Source: Minisyncoccota bacterium (GTDB lineage Bacteria; Patescibacteriota; Minisyncoccia; Phycocordibacterales; UBA2100). From it: a stretch of DNA of 7,292 nucleotides. The position numbers and the translations under genes are program-made. Location: the NCBI GenBank assembly GCA_020058565.1, contig JAGVDT010000119.1, forward strand, positions 1 to 7,292, read 5' to 3'. Shown one piece after another: positions 1 to 4,892 of the stretch. Position 1 is the first letter of the stretch. The number at the start of each line of letters is the position of its first letter. Under the pieces are notes generated by a model. The model had not been told where the DNA came from and ran no database searches. It saw only the letters and a program-made list of their open reading frames with translations.

Positions 1-42
1 CCACACAACTACGCCTCTGGTCATGACGACCACTGCGCCCGG

Positions 43-687
43 TCATACCCCGCCCCTTGGGGCGGGGTGGTTGATTTTTTTAATAGCCGACATATAGTTT
101 TCGATAACTTGATGAGGAATGGTTTCGTCCAACTCTGACTCAATAATCAATGTCTCGCCGTCAAAGTCATGTAAAGCTGCGAGCGCGTACGTTTCATCTG
201 AAGCTCGTTTCTTTGCTCGCCACTCTAATATGTCAAACTTAGTTACTTCACGTGAACCTCTAGCTACATCAAATAATTCATTTGGATAATCGGCAGGTGC
301 TCGAAGTACTAGATTTTTAACTTTCCTTTCCTTGGTTAGTAGCGCGATCAGATAACATCCGAAACTTGAGCCCACAACACTGATATTTTCTTCATCAACG
401 TACGGTAGAGTCGCTTCGAAATCATAGGCAGCTACTACGTCTCTTAGAAATTCTTTGCTCGAAGTGGTATTTCTATCACCCTGACTGCTGCCATGGCCGC
501 GAAGGTCAACCAATACACATACGTAACCGATATCTGTTAGTGCTTGTGCGTACTGATAACTTCGTATGCGTTCGGAGGTCCAGCCGTGTATGAATAGCAC
601 AGCCGGGTATTTGGCTTCATTTGTTGTGGGCTGGAAAATACTTCCGTCCAATTTTAGGCCATCACTGGCGAACGAAAAGCCATACAT
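43..687 (-). CDS. alpha/beta hydrolase (dienelactone hydrolase / serine aminopeptidase-like), C-terminally truncated
   Basis: A cytosolic alpha/beta-hydrolase-fold protein of 214 residues, substrate unknown. Visible: the oxyanion-hole strand ending in HGW (residues 34-36), the DLRGHG turn (61-66), the nucleophile elbow G-S-S-F-G (106-110, nucleophile Ser108) and the acid strand ESELDETIP with Asp187. What should follow is a strand carrying the catalytic His and a final helix, some 30 residues. Instead the protein ends in HPAPRGGV, encoded by the GC-rich palindrome at 47-68, so the triad lacks its His. No signal peptide is seen. The start at 685-687 is supported by an extended -10 box 6 nt upstream and no Shine-Dalgarno site, implying a leaderless mRNA. 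Its base composition looks more AT-rich than the right half of the window. Family membership is firm; activity is doubtful. Confidence 0.85.
   Translation of the reverse strand: MYGFSFASDGLKLDGSIFQPTTNEAKYPAVLFIHGWTSERIRSYQYAQALTDIGYVCVLVDLRGHGSSQGDRNTTSSKEFLRDVVAAYDFEATLPYVDEENISVVGSSFGCYLIALLTKERKVKNLVLRAPADYPNELFDVARGSREVTKFDILEWRAKKRASDETYALAALHDFDGETLIIESELDETIPHQVIENYMSAIKKINHPAPRGGV
47..81 (+). repeat. GC-rich palindrome with T-run (REP-like element or terminator)
   Basis: Positions 47-56 (ACCCCGCCCC) pair perfectly with 59-68 (GGGGCGGGGT), separated by only TT. A run of seven T lies at 75-81, six bases beyond the stem on the plus strand. It could terminate a plus-strand transcript coming from left of the window, or be a dispersed palindromic repeat. 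It encodes the last residues of the minus-strand hydrolase, so it sits inside that reading frame. The gap between stem and T-run is longer than in a classical intrinsic terminator. Confidence 0.5.
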
Positions 688-689
688 CC

Positions 690-711
690 CACAAGTGTAA
701 CAACGCTTGTG
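690..711. promoter_or_regulatory. candidate operator: interrupted inverted repeat over the hydrolase promoter
   Basis: On the plus strand ACAAGTGTAACAACGCTTGT (691-710) has dyad symmetry of the form ACAAGnGT-n4-ACnCTTGT, with one mismatch per 8-bp arm, and one further outer pair (C690/G711). It covers the -10 box and predicted start of the minus-strand hydrolase promoter, a usual place for a repressor dimer to bind. No regulator gene is visible nearby, so the function is inference. Confidence 0.35.
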
Positions 712-722
712 AGCCGACCTAA
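694..722 (-). promoter_or_regulatory. promoter of the hydrolase gene, predicted leaderless
   Basis: Read on the minus strand: weak -35 TTAGGT (722-717), a 17-nt spacer, then extended -10 TGTTACACT (702-694). The -10 hexamer TACACT ends 6 nt before the ATG at 687, so transcription should begin at or within a base or two of the start codon. There is no ribosome binding site between them. Confidence 0.5.
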
Positions 723-733
723 ATACGTGAATT

Positions 734-760
734 TTGTCGGCGAACTGAAGATGCTATAAT
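734..760 (+). promoter_or_regulatory. promoter of the 75-residue coiled-coil gene, predicted leaderless
   Basis: Extended -10 TGCTATAAT at 752-760 with a consensus TATAAT hexamer (755-760), preceded after 15 nt by a -35-like TTGTCG (734-739). The ATG at 767 follows TATAAT by exactly 6 nt, where RNA polymerase would initiate. This is the clearest promoter in the window and leaves no room for a Shine-Dalgarno site. Confidence 0.7.
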
Positions 761-766
761 CACCAC

Positions 767-994
767 ATGGATACGACGACAAAAAAAATCCTTGAAATTG
801 TTACTGAAACGCAAGACGCCGTTTCCGAAATTCGTAAGGAAACGCCAGATATGAGGCGTGAAATCGGCGCAAATACGAGGGCGATTGTGGAATTAACTGA
901 GCAATTGCGCGGCGTGATGGGGTACGCAAAAGAAATTGATCATCTTATGACACGCGTCGCTGAACTAGAAAGGAGGGTGGGGGTATCAAAATAA
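767..994 (+). CDS. small coiled-coil protein of unknown function
   Basis: A 75-residue protein I do not recognise as a named family. It is almost entirely helical in character: charged residues alternate with regularly spaced hydrophobics from about residue 6 to 28 (KKILEIVTETQDAVSEIRKE) and again from about 35 to 72, ending in the leucine-zipper-like MTRVAELERRVG. There is no transmembrane segment, signal peptide or cysteine. It is probably a cytosolic oligomerising or partner-binding protein. The start is supported by a consensus TATAAT box 6 nt upstream. It is divergent from the hydrolase, 79 bp away, and the two could be co-regulated. An AGGAGG near its 3' end (970-975) has no following start codon. 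Confidence 0.65.
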   Translation: MDTTTKKILEIVTETQDAVSEIRKETPDMRREIGANTRAIVELTEQLRGVMGYAKEIDHLMTRVAELERRVGVSK

Positions 995-1114
995 TTACCG
1001 CTCCCTGTGTTGGATTCGAACATTTCTTTAGTGAACATTCCTACTAATGCTCTCAGTTGAAGGGCGTGGCCGGAAATGCAAAAAAGAGTGGCGTATTTTC
1101 TACAAGCTAGAAGC

Positions 1115-1156
1115 TAGTGCCTGATTCAGCAGAATCACCTACTGGGTAGCACCTAG
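1115..1156. other. hairpin structure downstream of the DUF1761 gene
   Basis: A perfect 6-bp stem TGATTC (1123-1128) / GAATCA (1133-1138) with loop AGCA is enclosed by a second stem, CTAG plus TGC (1115-1121) pairing with GCA and CTAG (1149-1156) around one bulged C. It lies immediately after the stop codon of the minus-strand DUF1761 gene (1161), where a terminator or 3'-end stabiliser would be. A minus-strand T-run (plus-strand A-run around 1080-1086) lies about 30 nt further on, too far for a classical intrinsic terminator. Confidence 0.3.
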
Positions 1157-1160
1157 TTTT

Positions 1161-1583
1161 CTACGCCCAATACCCAAGTATCGCGCCCATCACCAAAAGC
1201 GTCACGAGAAAATAGCCGGCATTGATGAACCAGAGTTTCCAGGGTTTTCCATCCCAGAGCACTGTGCCGAGGGTAACGGGCACTACAAACCCGAGCCAGC
1301 TCCACATCGCTGCTTCAAGCCCGGCAGCGACGCCTGATTGCTGGAGAAATGAGCCAGCGAAAACTATTGAGTGCGCCAGGACATATGCCATGACCAGCGC
1401 GCCTATTGCCTGCAAAAGGTACTGCGGGCCGACGCCTGCTTTCATTTTTGCTTCCATTTCTGCCCTCGACCATCCCATAAGGCTAATCCACTGCTTGCCG
1501 AAAAGCGGTCCATACCATAAATATCCAAGTCCCATTGCGGCTACCGCGCTTACGAGTACTGCCCAATAATTGATGGGTACCAT
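1161..1583 (-). CDS. DUF1761 family integral membrane protein
   Basis: A 140-residue membrane protein matching the DUF1761 pattern: an N-terminal helix (NYWAVLVSAVAAMGLGYLWY) running into the conserved WYGPLFGKQW-SLMGWS motif (about residues 23-39), followed by three further hydrophobic segments (about 55-77, 90-110 and 117-139). Four transmembrane helices in the inner membrane are expected. The role of the family is unknown. The start MVPINYW fits family members, which begin just before the first helix. No good ribosome binding site is present; AGGGG lies 16 nt upstream, too far. A TATACT box about 30 nt upstream could serve as -10. It is a single-gene unit, convergent with the coiled-coil gene. 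Confidence 0.85.
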   Translation of the reverse strand: MVPINYWAVLVSAVAAMGLGYLWYGPLFGKQWISLMGWSRAEMEAKMKAGVGPQYLLQAIGALVMAYVLAHSIVFAGSFLQQSGVAAGLEAAMWSWLGFVVPVTLGTVLWDGKPWKLWFINAGYFLVTLLVMGAILGYWA

Positions 1584-1663
1584 ATCTAAATATCTTTAAC
1601 CCCTAATGCATAAAGTATAGTACGCGGTAATGGTCTTGCCAGGGGAAGAGTGGATTACTTTTG

Positions 1664-1888
1664 AAATAAAGCACTAAATCATAAGCACGAAATCCCTACA
1701 CGGGCGAGCCCATCGGGCTTTAGTCGAAATAAAAATGAGAAACAAGATACAAAAAACAATAACCAAACAAATCCCAAGCACTAATATCCAATGACCAAAT
1801 GGGCCGTGGTTAGCGCCGGGTCACTTCTTGGTTATTGGAATTTATTATTTCGGATTTCGTACTTCGTGCTTAGATATTTGGATTTTTG
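1664..1888. repeat. AT-rich imperfect palindromic dispersed repeat
   Basis: Non-coding stretch whose two halves are roughly inverted copies. AAGCACGAAATCC (1683-1695) is mirrored by GGATTTCGT plus CGTGCTT (1852-1871, with a 4-nt insertion), and CCAATGACCAA (1788-1798) by TTGGTTATTGG (1828-1838, one G-T wobble). It is rich in AAACAA, CCAAA and TTGGAATTT words, as in palindromic intergenic repeats I recall from many environmental bacterial genomes (recollection, not checked). A separate small hairpin AGCCC-ATC-GGGCT sits at 1707-1719. No transposase frame is present. Boundaries are approximate. Confidence 0.6.
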
Positions 1889-1911
1889 AGGTGGTGGATA
1901 ACTCAGTGGCG

Positions 1912-1942
1912 TTAAAATAGTTGGGGTTCATACTTATATAGT
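1912..1942 (+). promoter_or_regulatory. candidate promoter for the DUF378 transcript
   Basis: TTAAAA (1912-1917) and TATATA (1935-1940) are separated by 17 nt; an overlapping TATAGT (1937-1942) is a better -10 match with 19-nt spacing. Transcription from about 1948 would give a 120-nt leader containing three hairpins before the DUF378 start at 2068. The surrounding DNA is AT-rich, so chance matches are possible. Confidence 0.35.
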
Positions 1943-1952
1943 GTCAGTATTT

Positions 1953-2040
1953 CCTAGAGCGTCAGGTGTTCTAGGCTAAACCCCGCGAGACGAAGTCTCC
2001 TCTGGGGTCGCCCGAGTGCCGTAGGCGCTTTGGGGGTCGA
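1953..2040 (+). promoter_or_regulatory. structured 5' leader of the DUF378 gene (three hairpins)
   Basis: Three stem-loops follow one another. First, CCTAGA (1953-1958) / TCTAGG (1970-1975) with an 11-nt loop. Second, ACCCC (1980-1984) / GGGGT (2004-2008) enclosing GAGAC (1987-1991) / GTCTC (1995-1999) with loop GAA. Third, AGTGCC (2015-2020) / GGCGCT (2024-2029, one G-U pair) with loop GTA, flanked by CCC and GGG. The second and third units are near-tandem copies of about 30 nt, both starting CCC and ending GGGGTCG, but with different complementary stem sequences. I do not recognise a known riboswitch; it may be a cis-regulatory RNA or an RNA-processing signal. Confidence 0.4.
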
Positions 2041-2067
2041 GTTACAAGACCTTTTTCGATACGTCAT

Positions 2068-2313
2068 ATGAACAGCAAATGGTTGCATATGGTCGCATGG
2101 ATCCTCGTCATCGTCGGCGCTCTCAATTGGGGCCTGGTTGGCGTTGGCAGCTTCATGGGTAGCAATTGGAACCTCGTAAACATGATTCTTGGTTCTATGC
2201 CGCAGCTTGAATCCATCGTCTATATTCTCGTAGGTCTCGCAGCTGTCTTCGAGCTCATCACGCACAAGAAAAATTGCAGGATGTGCGGCAGCGACAGCAA
2301 CGCAATGATGTAG
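2068..2313 (+). CDS. DUF378 family small membrane protein
   Basis: An 81-residue protein with the DUF378 signature: a first membrane helix WLHMVAWILVIVGALNWGLVG (residues 5-25, including the conserved GALNWGLVG motif) and a second helix ESIVYILVGLAAVFELI (about 48-64). It ends in a basic, cysteine-containing tail with CRMC near residue 70-73. The family is widespread and of unknown function; two inner-membrane helices are expected. No Shine-Dalgarno site precedes the ATG, but a structured leader does. A perfect palindrome begins 9 nt after the stop codon and probably ends the transcript. Family assignment is firm. Confidence 0.88.
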   Translation: MNSKWLHMVAWILVIVGALNWGLVGVGSFMGSNWNLVNMILGSMPQLESIVYILVGLAAVFELITHKKNCRMCGSDSNAMM

Positions 2314-2321
2314 ATTTTCGC

Positions 2322-2351
2322 CAAAACCGCTCCCCATGGGGAGCGGTTTTG
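2322..2351. terminator. perfect 30-bp palindrome, probable transcription terminator
   Basis: CAAAACCGCTCCCCA (2322-2336) is followed directly by its exact reverse complement (2337-2351). RNA from either strand would fold into a stem of about 13 bp with a small loop, flanked by A and T runs (AAAA/TTTT inside the stem base). It starts 9 nt after the DUF378 stop codon (2311-2313), a typical terminator position, and also separates DUF378 from the receiver gene. Confidence 0.6.
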
Positions 2352-2401
2352 CGCTGCATGCGGGGGCCAAGCGCTTCACGAGCAGTTCATTTTGCGGCGT
2401 A

Positions 2402-2407
2402 TAGCAT
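2402..2407 (+). promoter_or_regulatory. possible -10 box of the receiver gene
   Basis: TAGCAT ends 6 nt before the ATG at 2414, the same geometry as three clearer promoters in this window. It lacks the upstream TG extension and a good -35, so on its own it is weak evidence; it mainly supports the chosen start. Confidence 0.25.
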
Positions 2408-2413
2408 TGGTGC

Positions 2414-2848
2414 ATGCGTGATGCGTACAGCAAACCAACCGAGGGGTCGGCTCTGAAGATATTGGTGGTCGACGACAACCGTGATGCTGCGCTGAGTATG
2501 GGGCGGCTCTTAACGGCGCTCGGCAACAACGTTCGAGTCGTACATGACGGTTTTTCCGCGCTCGATACGGCCGAGGCATTTCGTCCTGATGCGGTGCTTC
2601 TCGACATCGGCCTGCCTGAAATGGACGGCTACGACACCGCGCGGATGCTCAGAGACATTCCTGAGTGTGAAAACCTGACTATTATTGCGGTTACGGGATG
2701 GGGGCAAGACAGCGACAAAGAAAGAGGACGCCTCGCGGGTATTGATCATCATGTGCTCAAGCCGGCAGACTCCTCGACGCTGATTCGGCTACTTTCGTCA
2801 GCGACTGAGAGACCGCACGATACATCGTCTGCTTTAGCGAGGGAGTAG
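2414..2848 (+). CDS. single-domain CheY-like response regulator (receiver protein)
   Basis: A 144-residue receiver domain with little else, a cytosolic phospho-acceptor in two-component signalling. Visible: acidic pocket Asp20-Asp21 (ILVVDDNRDAA), phosphorylation site Asp64 in VLLDIGLPEMDGYD, switch Thr94 in AVTGWGQ and conserved Lys116 in HHVLKPAD. There is no DNA-binding or enzymatic output domain; the last 25 or so residues are polar and probably disordered. No histidine kinase is nearby, so it is an orphan here. The wording DIGLPxMDGY ... TGWGQ ... DHHxxKP is like receiver domains attached to proteobacterial hybrid kinases and CheB-type proteins, suggesting possible horizontal acquisition (inference). 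The start is the only in-frame ATG before the domain. Confidence 0.9.
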   Translation: MRDAYSKPTEGSALKILVVDDNRDAALSMGRLLTALGNNVRVVHDGFSALDTAEAFRPDAVLLDIGLPEMDGYDTARMLRDIPECENLTIIAVTGWGQDSDKERGRLAGIDHHVLKPADSSTLIRLLSSATERPHDTSSALARE

Positions 2849-2912
2849 GCGGTAAGTGATATTGCGCGGTTCGTCTGCACGCGCAACGCACGAAACTACC
2901 CGTCTGTGTCGG

Positions 2913-2953
2913 TATCCCCGAGGGGGCCTTGCGCTATTCTGAACCCGGGGATA
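2913..2953 (+). other. 8-bp stem-loop upstream of the DUF5679 gene
   Basis: TATCCCCG (2913-2920) is exactly complementary to CGGGGATA (2946-2953), with a 25-nt loop that itself contains CCTTGCGC. It lies between the receiver gene and the DUF5679 start at 2986. No T-run follows, so it is more likely leader structure than a terminator. Confidence 0.25.
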
Positions 2954-2985
2954 GGCTGAAGCCATAGCAGATAATCTTCATTAGT

Positions 2986-3156
2986 ATGTCTGAACCAGTA
3001 ATCGGATATTGTGTCAAATGCAAGGAGAAGCGGGAAATGATAGACGCCGAAGAGGTGAGCATGCCCGGCAAAGGCGGAGAGCGCCGCGCAATGAAAGGCA
3101 AATGTTCCGTTTGCGGCACCGGTATGTACAAGATTTTGGGCAAGAAACAAGTCTAG
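2986..3156 (+). CDS. DUF5679 domain zinc-ribbon protein
   Basis: A 56-residue protein with two cysteine pairs, C9-V-K-C12 and C40-S-V-C43, separated by a basic loop containing MPGKGGERRAMKGKC. The pattern GYCVKCKEKREM ... GKCSVCGTGMYKILGKK is that of DUF5679, a small zinc ribbon common in Patescibacteria and some archaea. It probably binds one zinc and may contact nucleic acid or the ribosome; this role is inference. No Shine-Dalgarno site is seen; GATAAT (2970-2975) could be a -10 giving a leader of only a few bases. The YgjP metallopeptidase gene starts 16 nt after its stop, so the two are probably one operon. Confidence 0.85.
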   Translation: MSEPVIGYCVKCKEKREMIDAEEVSMPGKGGERRAMKGKCSVCGTGMYKILGKKQV

Positions 3157-3172
3157 TAGGTAAGATAGGCGG

Positions 3173-3718
3173 GTGCACTGCACGGAAATTAACGGTACGA
3201 AAATTTACTACGAGGTAAGACCGAGTCGGCGGGCGCGCCGGCTCGGTCTTACGGTGTATGCCGGGGGACGACTGGTGGTAACGGTGCCGGCACGCTCAAA
3301 AGATAATCCGGAAGCATTTCTGAAACGACATGCAGGCTGGGTACTTGTCTCTCTCCGGAGGCAGTCAGGCAAAAAGCAGCTCCCCGGCGGGGTTAAGGAT
3401 TACAAGCAAAATAGGCCTTTGGCTCACCGGCTTGTGAGCGAGCGTATCAGGCACTTCAATACTTTCTATAAATTCACGGTGGGGAACGTGACCATACGCA
3501 ACACGCGTTCACGCTGGGGCTCGTGTTCACGCAAAGGCAACCTGAGTTTTAGCTACAAGCTCGTACATCTTTCACCAGAGCTGTCGGACTACATTATCGT
3601 CCACGAGCTCTGCCATTTAAGCGAGTTTAATCACTCGGCGGCATTTTGGCAGCTTGTCGCGAAAACCATTCCTCGCTACAAGGAGCTTCGACATTCTCTG
3701 AGATCATTCATCCATTAA
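3173..3718 (+). CDS. YgjP-type M48-like zinc metallopeptidase (DUF45)
   Basis: A 181-residue cytosolic protein of the YgjP/DUF45 (WLM/SprT-like) family, predicted zinc-dependent peptidase. It shows the basic N-terminal strand SRRARRLGLTV (residues 18-28), the family motif RWGSCS (114-119) and the zinc site H144-E-L-C-H148 with third ligand His154 in EFNHSAAFW. Length is somewhat shorter than the usual 220-240 residues, mostly through a short N-terminal half. The start is GTG at 3173; a TAA in the same frame at 3161 and no other initiator nearby leave little choice. It lies 16 nt after DUF5679. A strong hairpin (3215-3252) is embedded in its codons 15-27. Its 3' end overlaps a convergent minus-strand gene by 15 nt. 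Confidence 0.9.
   Translation: MHCTEINGTKIYYEVRPSRRARRLGLTVYAGGRLVVTVPARSKDNPEAFLKRHAGWVLVSLRRQSGKKQLPGGVKDYKQNRPLAHRLVSERIRHFNTFYKFTVGNVTIRNTRSRWGSCSRKGNLSFSYKLVHLSPELSDYIIVHELCHLSEFNHSAAFWQLVAKTIPRYKELRHSLRSFIH
3215..3252 (+). other. strong hairpin inside the YgjP coding sequence
   Basis: GTAAGACCGAGTCGGC (3215-3230) pairs with 3237-3252 over all 16 positions in RNA, the only non-Watson-Crick pair being U3226-G3241; the loop is GGGCGC. It lies about 42 nt after the GTG start and encodes conserved family residues (VRPSRRARRLGLT), so it is coding as well as structured. It could slow early translation of YgjP. Confidence 0.55.
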
Positions 3719-3985
3719 AACTGTTTCGACAATAAGCCGCTTTTCGTGCTTCTCGAGGCACGGTACGTATTTGCCGGTGCAGCTAATGCCGTTTAAGCGC
3801 GGCTCGTTGGCGCGATTGAAAAGCCGCTGAGGCGATATATCACCTAGTCGATACACCCCGGAATCTTGTATACGGAAACGAGAAATTGTATGAAGCGCAA
3901 TGTCTATCACCAGCTTAATGAAGTTGCCTCCTGATGCCGCGGAATTTTCTGCGTATAGTTTGATCTTCACGGCCGTGGAGATCAT
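3704..3985 (-). CDS. hypothetical protein, unrecognised
   Basis: A 93-residue reading frame starting MISTAVKIKLYAENSA and ending LIVETVLMDE. I do not recognise the family. It has a beta-like start, a central hydrophobic stretch NFIKLVIDIALHTISRF (about residues 20-36), a basic middle (RLFNRANEPRLNG) and two cysteines (CTGKYVPC) in the last third; no signal peptide or clear membrane helix. Codon use looks ordinary and it fills an otherwise empty 270-bp gap, which is the main support. The start at 3985 is chosen because the longer frame (to 4093) would run through the promoter and start of the lysozyme gene. It overlaps YgjP by 15 nt tail to tail and is divergent from the lysozyme gene with 47 bp between. 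Confidence 0.5.
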   Translation of the reverse strand: MISTAVKIKLYAENSAASGGNFIKLVIDIALHTISRFRIQDSGVYRLGDISPQRLFNRANEPRLNGISCTGKYVPCLEKHEKRLIVETVLMDE

Positions 3986-3999
3986 GCTATATGGCCGTT

Positions 4000-4026
4000 T
4001 TGCAAACGCTCCCAAACTGCTAAAGT
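4000..4026 (+). promoter_or_regulatory. promoter of the lysozyme-like gene, predicted leaderless
   Basis: TTGCAA (4000-4005), a 15-nt spacer, then extended -10 TGCTAAAGT (4018-4026). The hexamer TAAAGT ends 6 nt before the ATG at 4033. The layout, including the 15-nt spacer, repeats that of the promoter at 734-760. No ribosome binding site is present. Confidence 0.45.
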
Positions 4027-4032
4027 TATTAC

Positions 4033-4892
4033 ATGTATAAACTTTTGAAGGGGTCCGTGTTTTTTGCGTTTGTTGTCGCGCTTGCTCCTTCAATTACTTT
4101 TGCGCAATCGTTGGAATGGTTGGCGGAAAATCGGGGTGTGCTCCCGCACGCCGTGGCAGAGGCTATTCTGGCGCCTGTGAACGTGCGTACAAACGACGGT
4201 CTTGAGCAAAAGGTGCGCTCCTTTTCGCAGACAACCCGATTATGGCGGAGATTGCGCGATGCGAATCTCGATTTAGGCAGTTCGACGATGCGGGTGAGCC
4301 GCTCGATGGCGGAGCCGGTTCGATGATCGGCCTCTTTCAAATCAACGCACCCGTGCATAAAAACTTCGCCGCTTCTATCGGCATGGATATTTATACCGTA
4401 GATGGCAATATGGCGTACGCGCAGTATTTGCATCGGAGAGAAGGCACCGACCCGTGGCTCTCTTCTTTTTCGTGCTGGCACAACGCGACTGCTACCAACG
4501 CACCCCCAGGCGGCCTATCTCAAGACCTGTATCTCGGAGTCATTAGCCCCGAAGTGCGGGCTCTTCAGGTCATGCTTAACGCAAAAGGATACATTCTTGC
4601 GGAAACAGGGCCGGGCTCTCCGGGGCAAGAGACCGATAAATTCGGCTCGCTGACGCGGGCCGCAGTACGCAAATTCCAGTGTGCGATCATGAGCATTTGT
4701 TCCGGAGACGAGCATGCAAACGGCTACGGCATGGTGAACGCACATACTCGCAGCGCTCTTCTGGGCGCCGCGGCTGCAGCATCCGAACCGAGGCCGCCCT
4801 CGGAGATAAGCGCAGAAGAAGAGAGGCTGCGAAATCTCATAGCCGAACTGTCGGCTCAGCTCTTTGCGCTCCGACAAAAACAGGGGGCGTAA
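4033..4892 (+). CDS. secreted lysozyme/transglycosylase-like protein with peptidoglycan-binding domain, split by a frameshift
   Basis: Two overlapping frames form one gene. The first (from 4033) gives a signal peptide (residues 1-24, hydrophobic core VFFAFVVALAP, likely cut after ITFA), then a helical linker to VRSF. From the T-run at 4222-4225 the second frame continues FADNPIMAEIARCESRFRQF, so one base seems missing. The restored protein is about 286 residues: a lysozyme-like/SLT-type domain with probable catalytic Glu in ARCES (restored position 78) and GLFQIN, a PG_binding_1 domain (about 166-243, with VRALQVMLNAKGY and FGSLTRAAVRKFQ), and a C-terminal coiled coil (about 260-284). It would act on the cell wall outside the membrane. 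As read, the first frame alone ends at 4326. The cause may be an assembly or sequencing indel, or a recent pseudogene; the slip site is not a canonical slippery heptamer. Confidence 0.8.

Noticed and set aside
969..978. Strong Shine-Dalgarno AAGGAGGGTG
   Set aside because: It lies within the last codons of the 75-residue gene and no start codon with a following reading frame lies at a suitable distance.
999..1025. tRNA-like T-arm word (GGATTCGAAC and its complement)
   Set aside because: The flanking bases do not form the 5-bp T stem on either strand, and no acceptor, D or anticodon arms can be placed.
1954..2607. 217-residue minus-strand reading frame
   Set aside because: It crosses the DUF378 and receiver genes and the palindrome between them, which have clear family matches on the other strand.
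4218..4230. Programmed -1 ribosomal frameshift
   Set aside because: The site is TCC TTT TCG, not an X-XXY-YYZ heptamer, and no downstream stem or pseudoknot is evident; a one-base indel is the simpler explanation.
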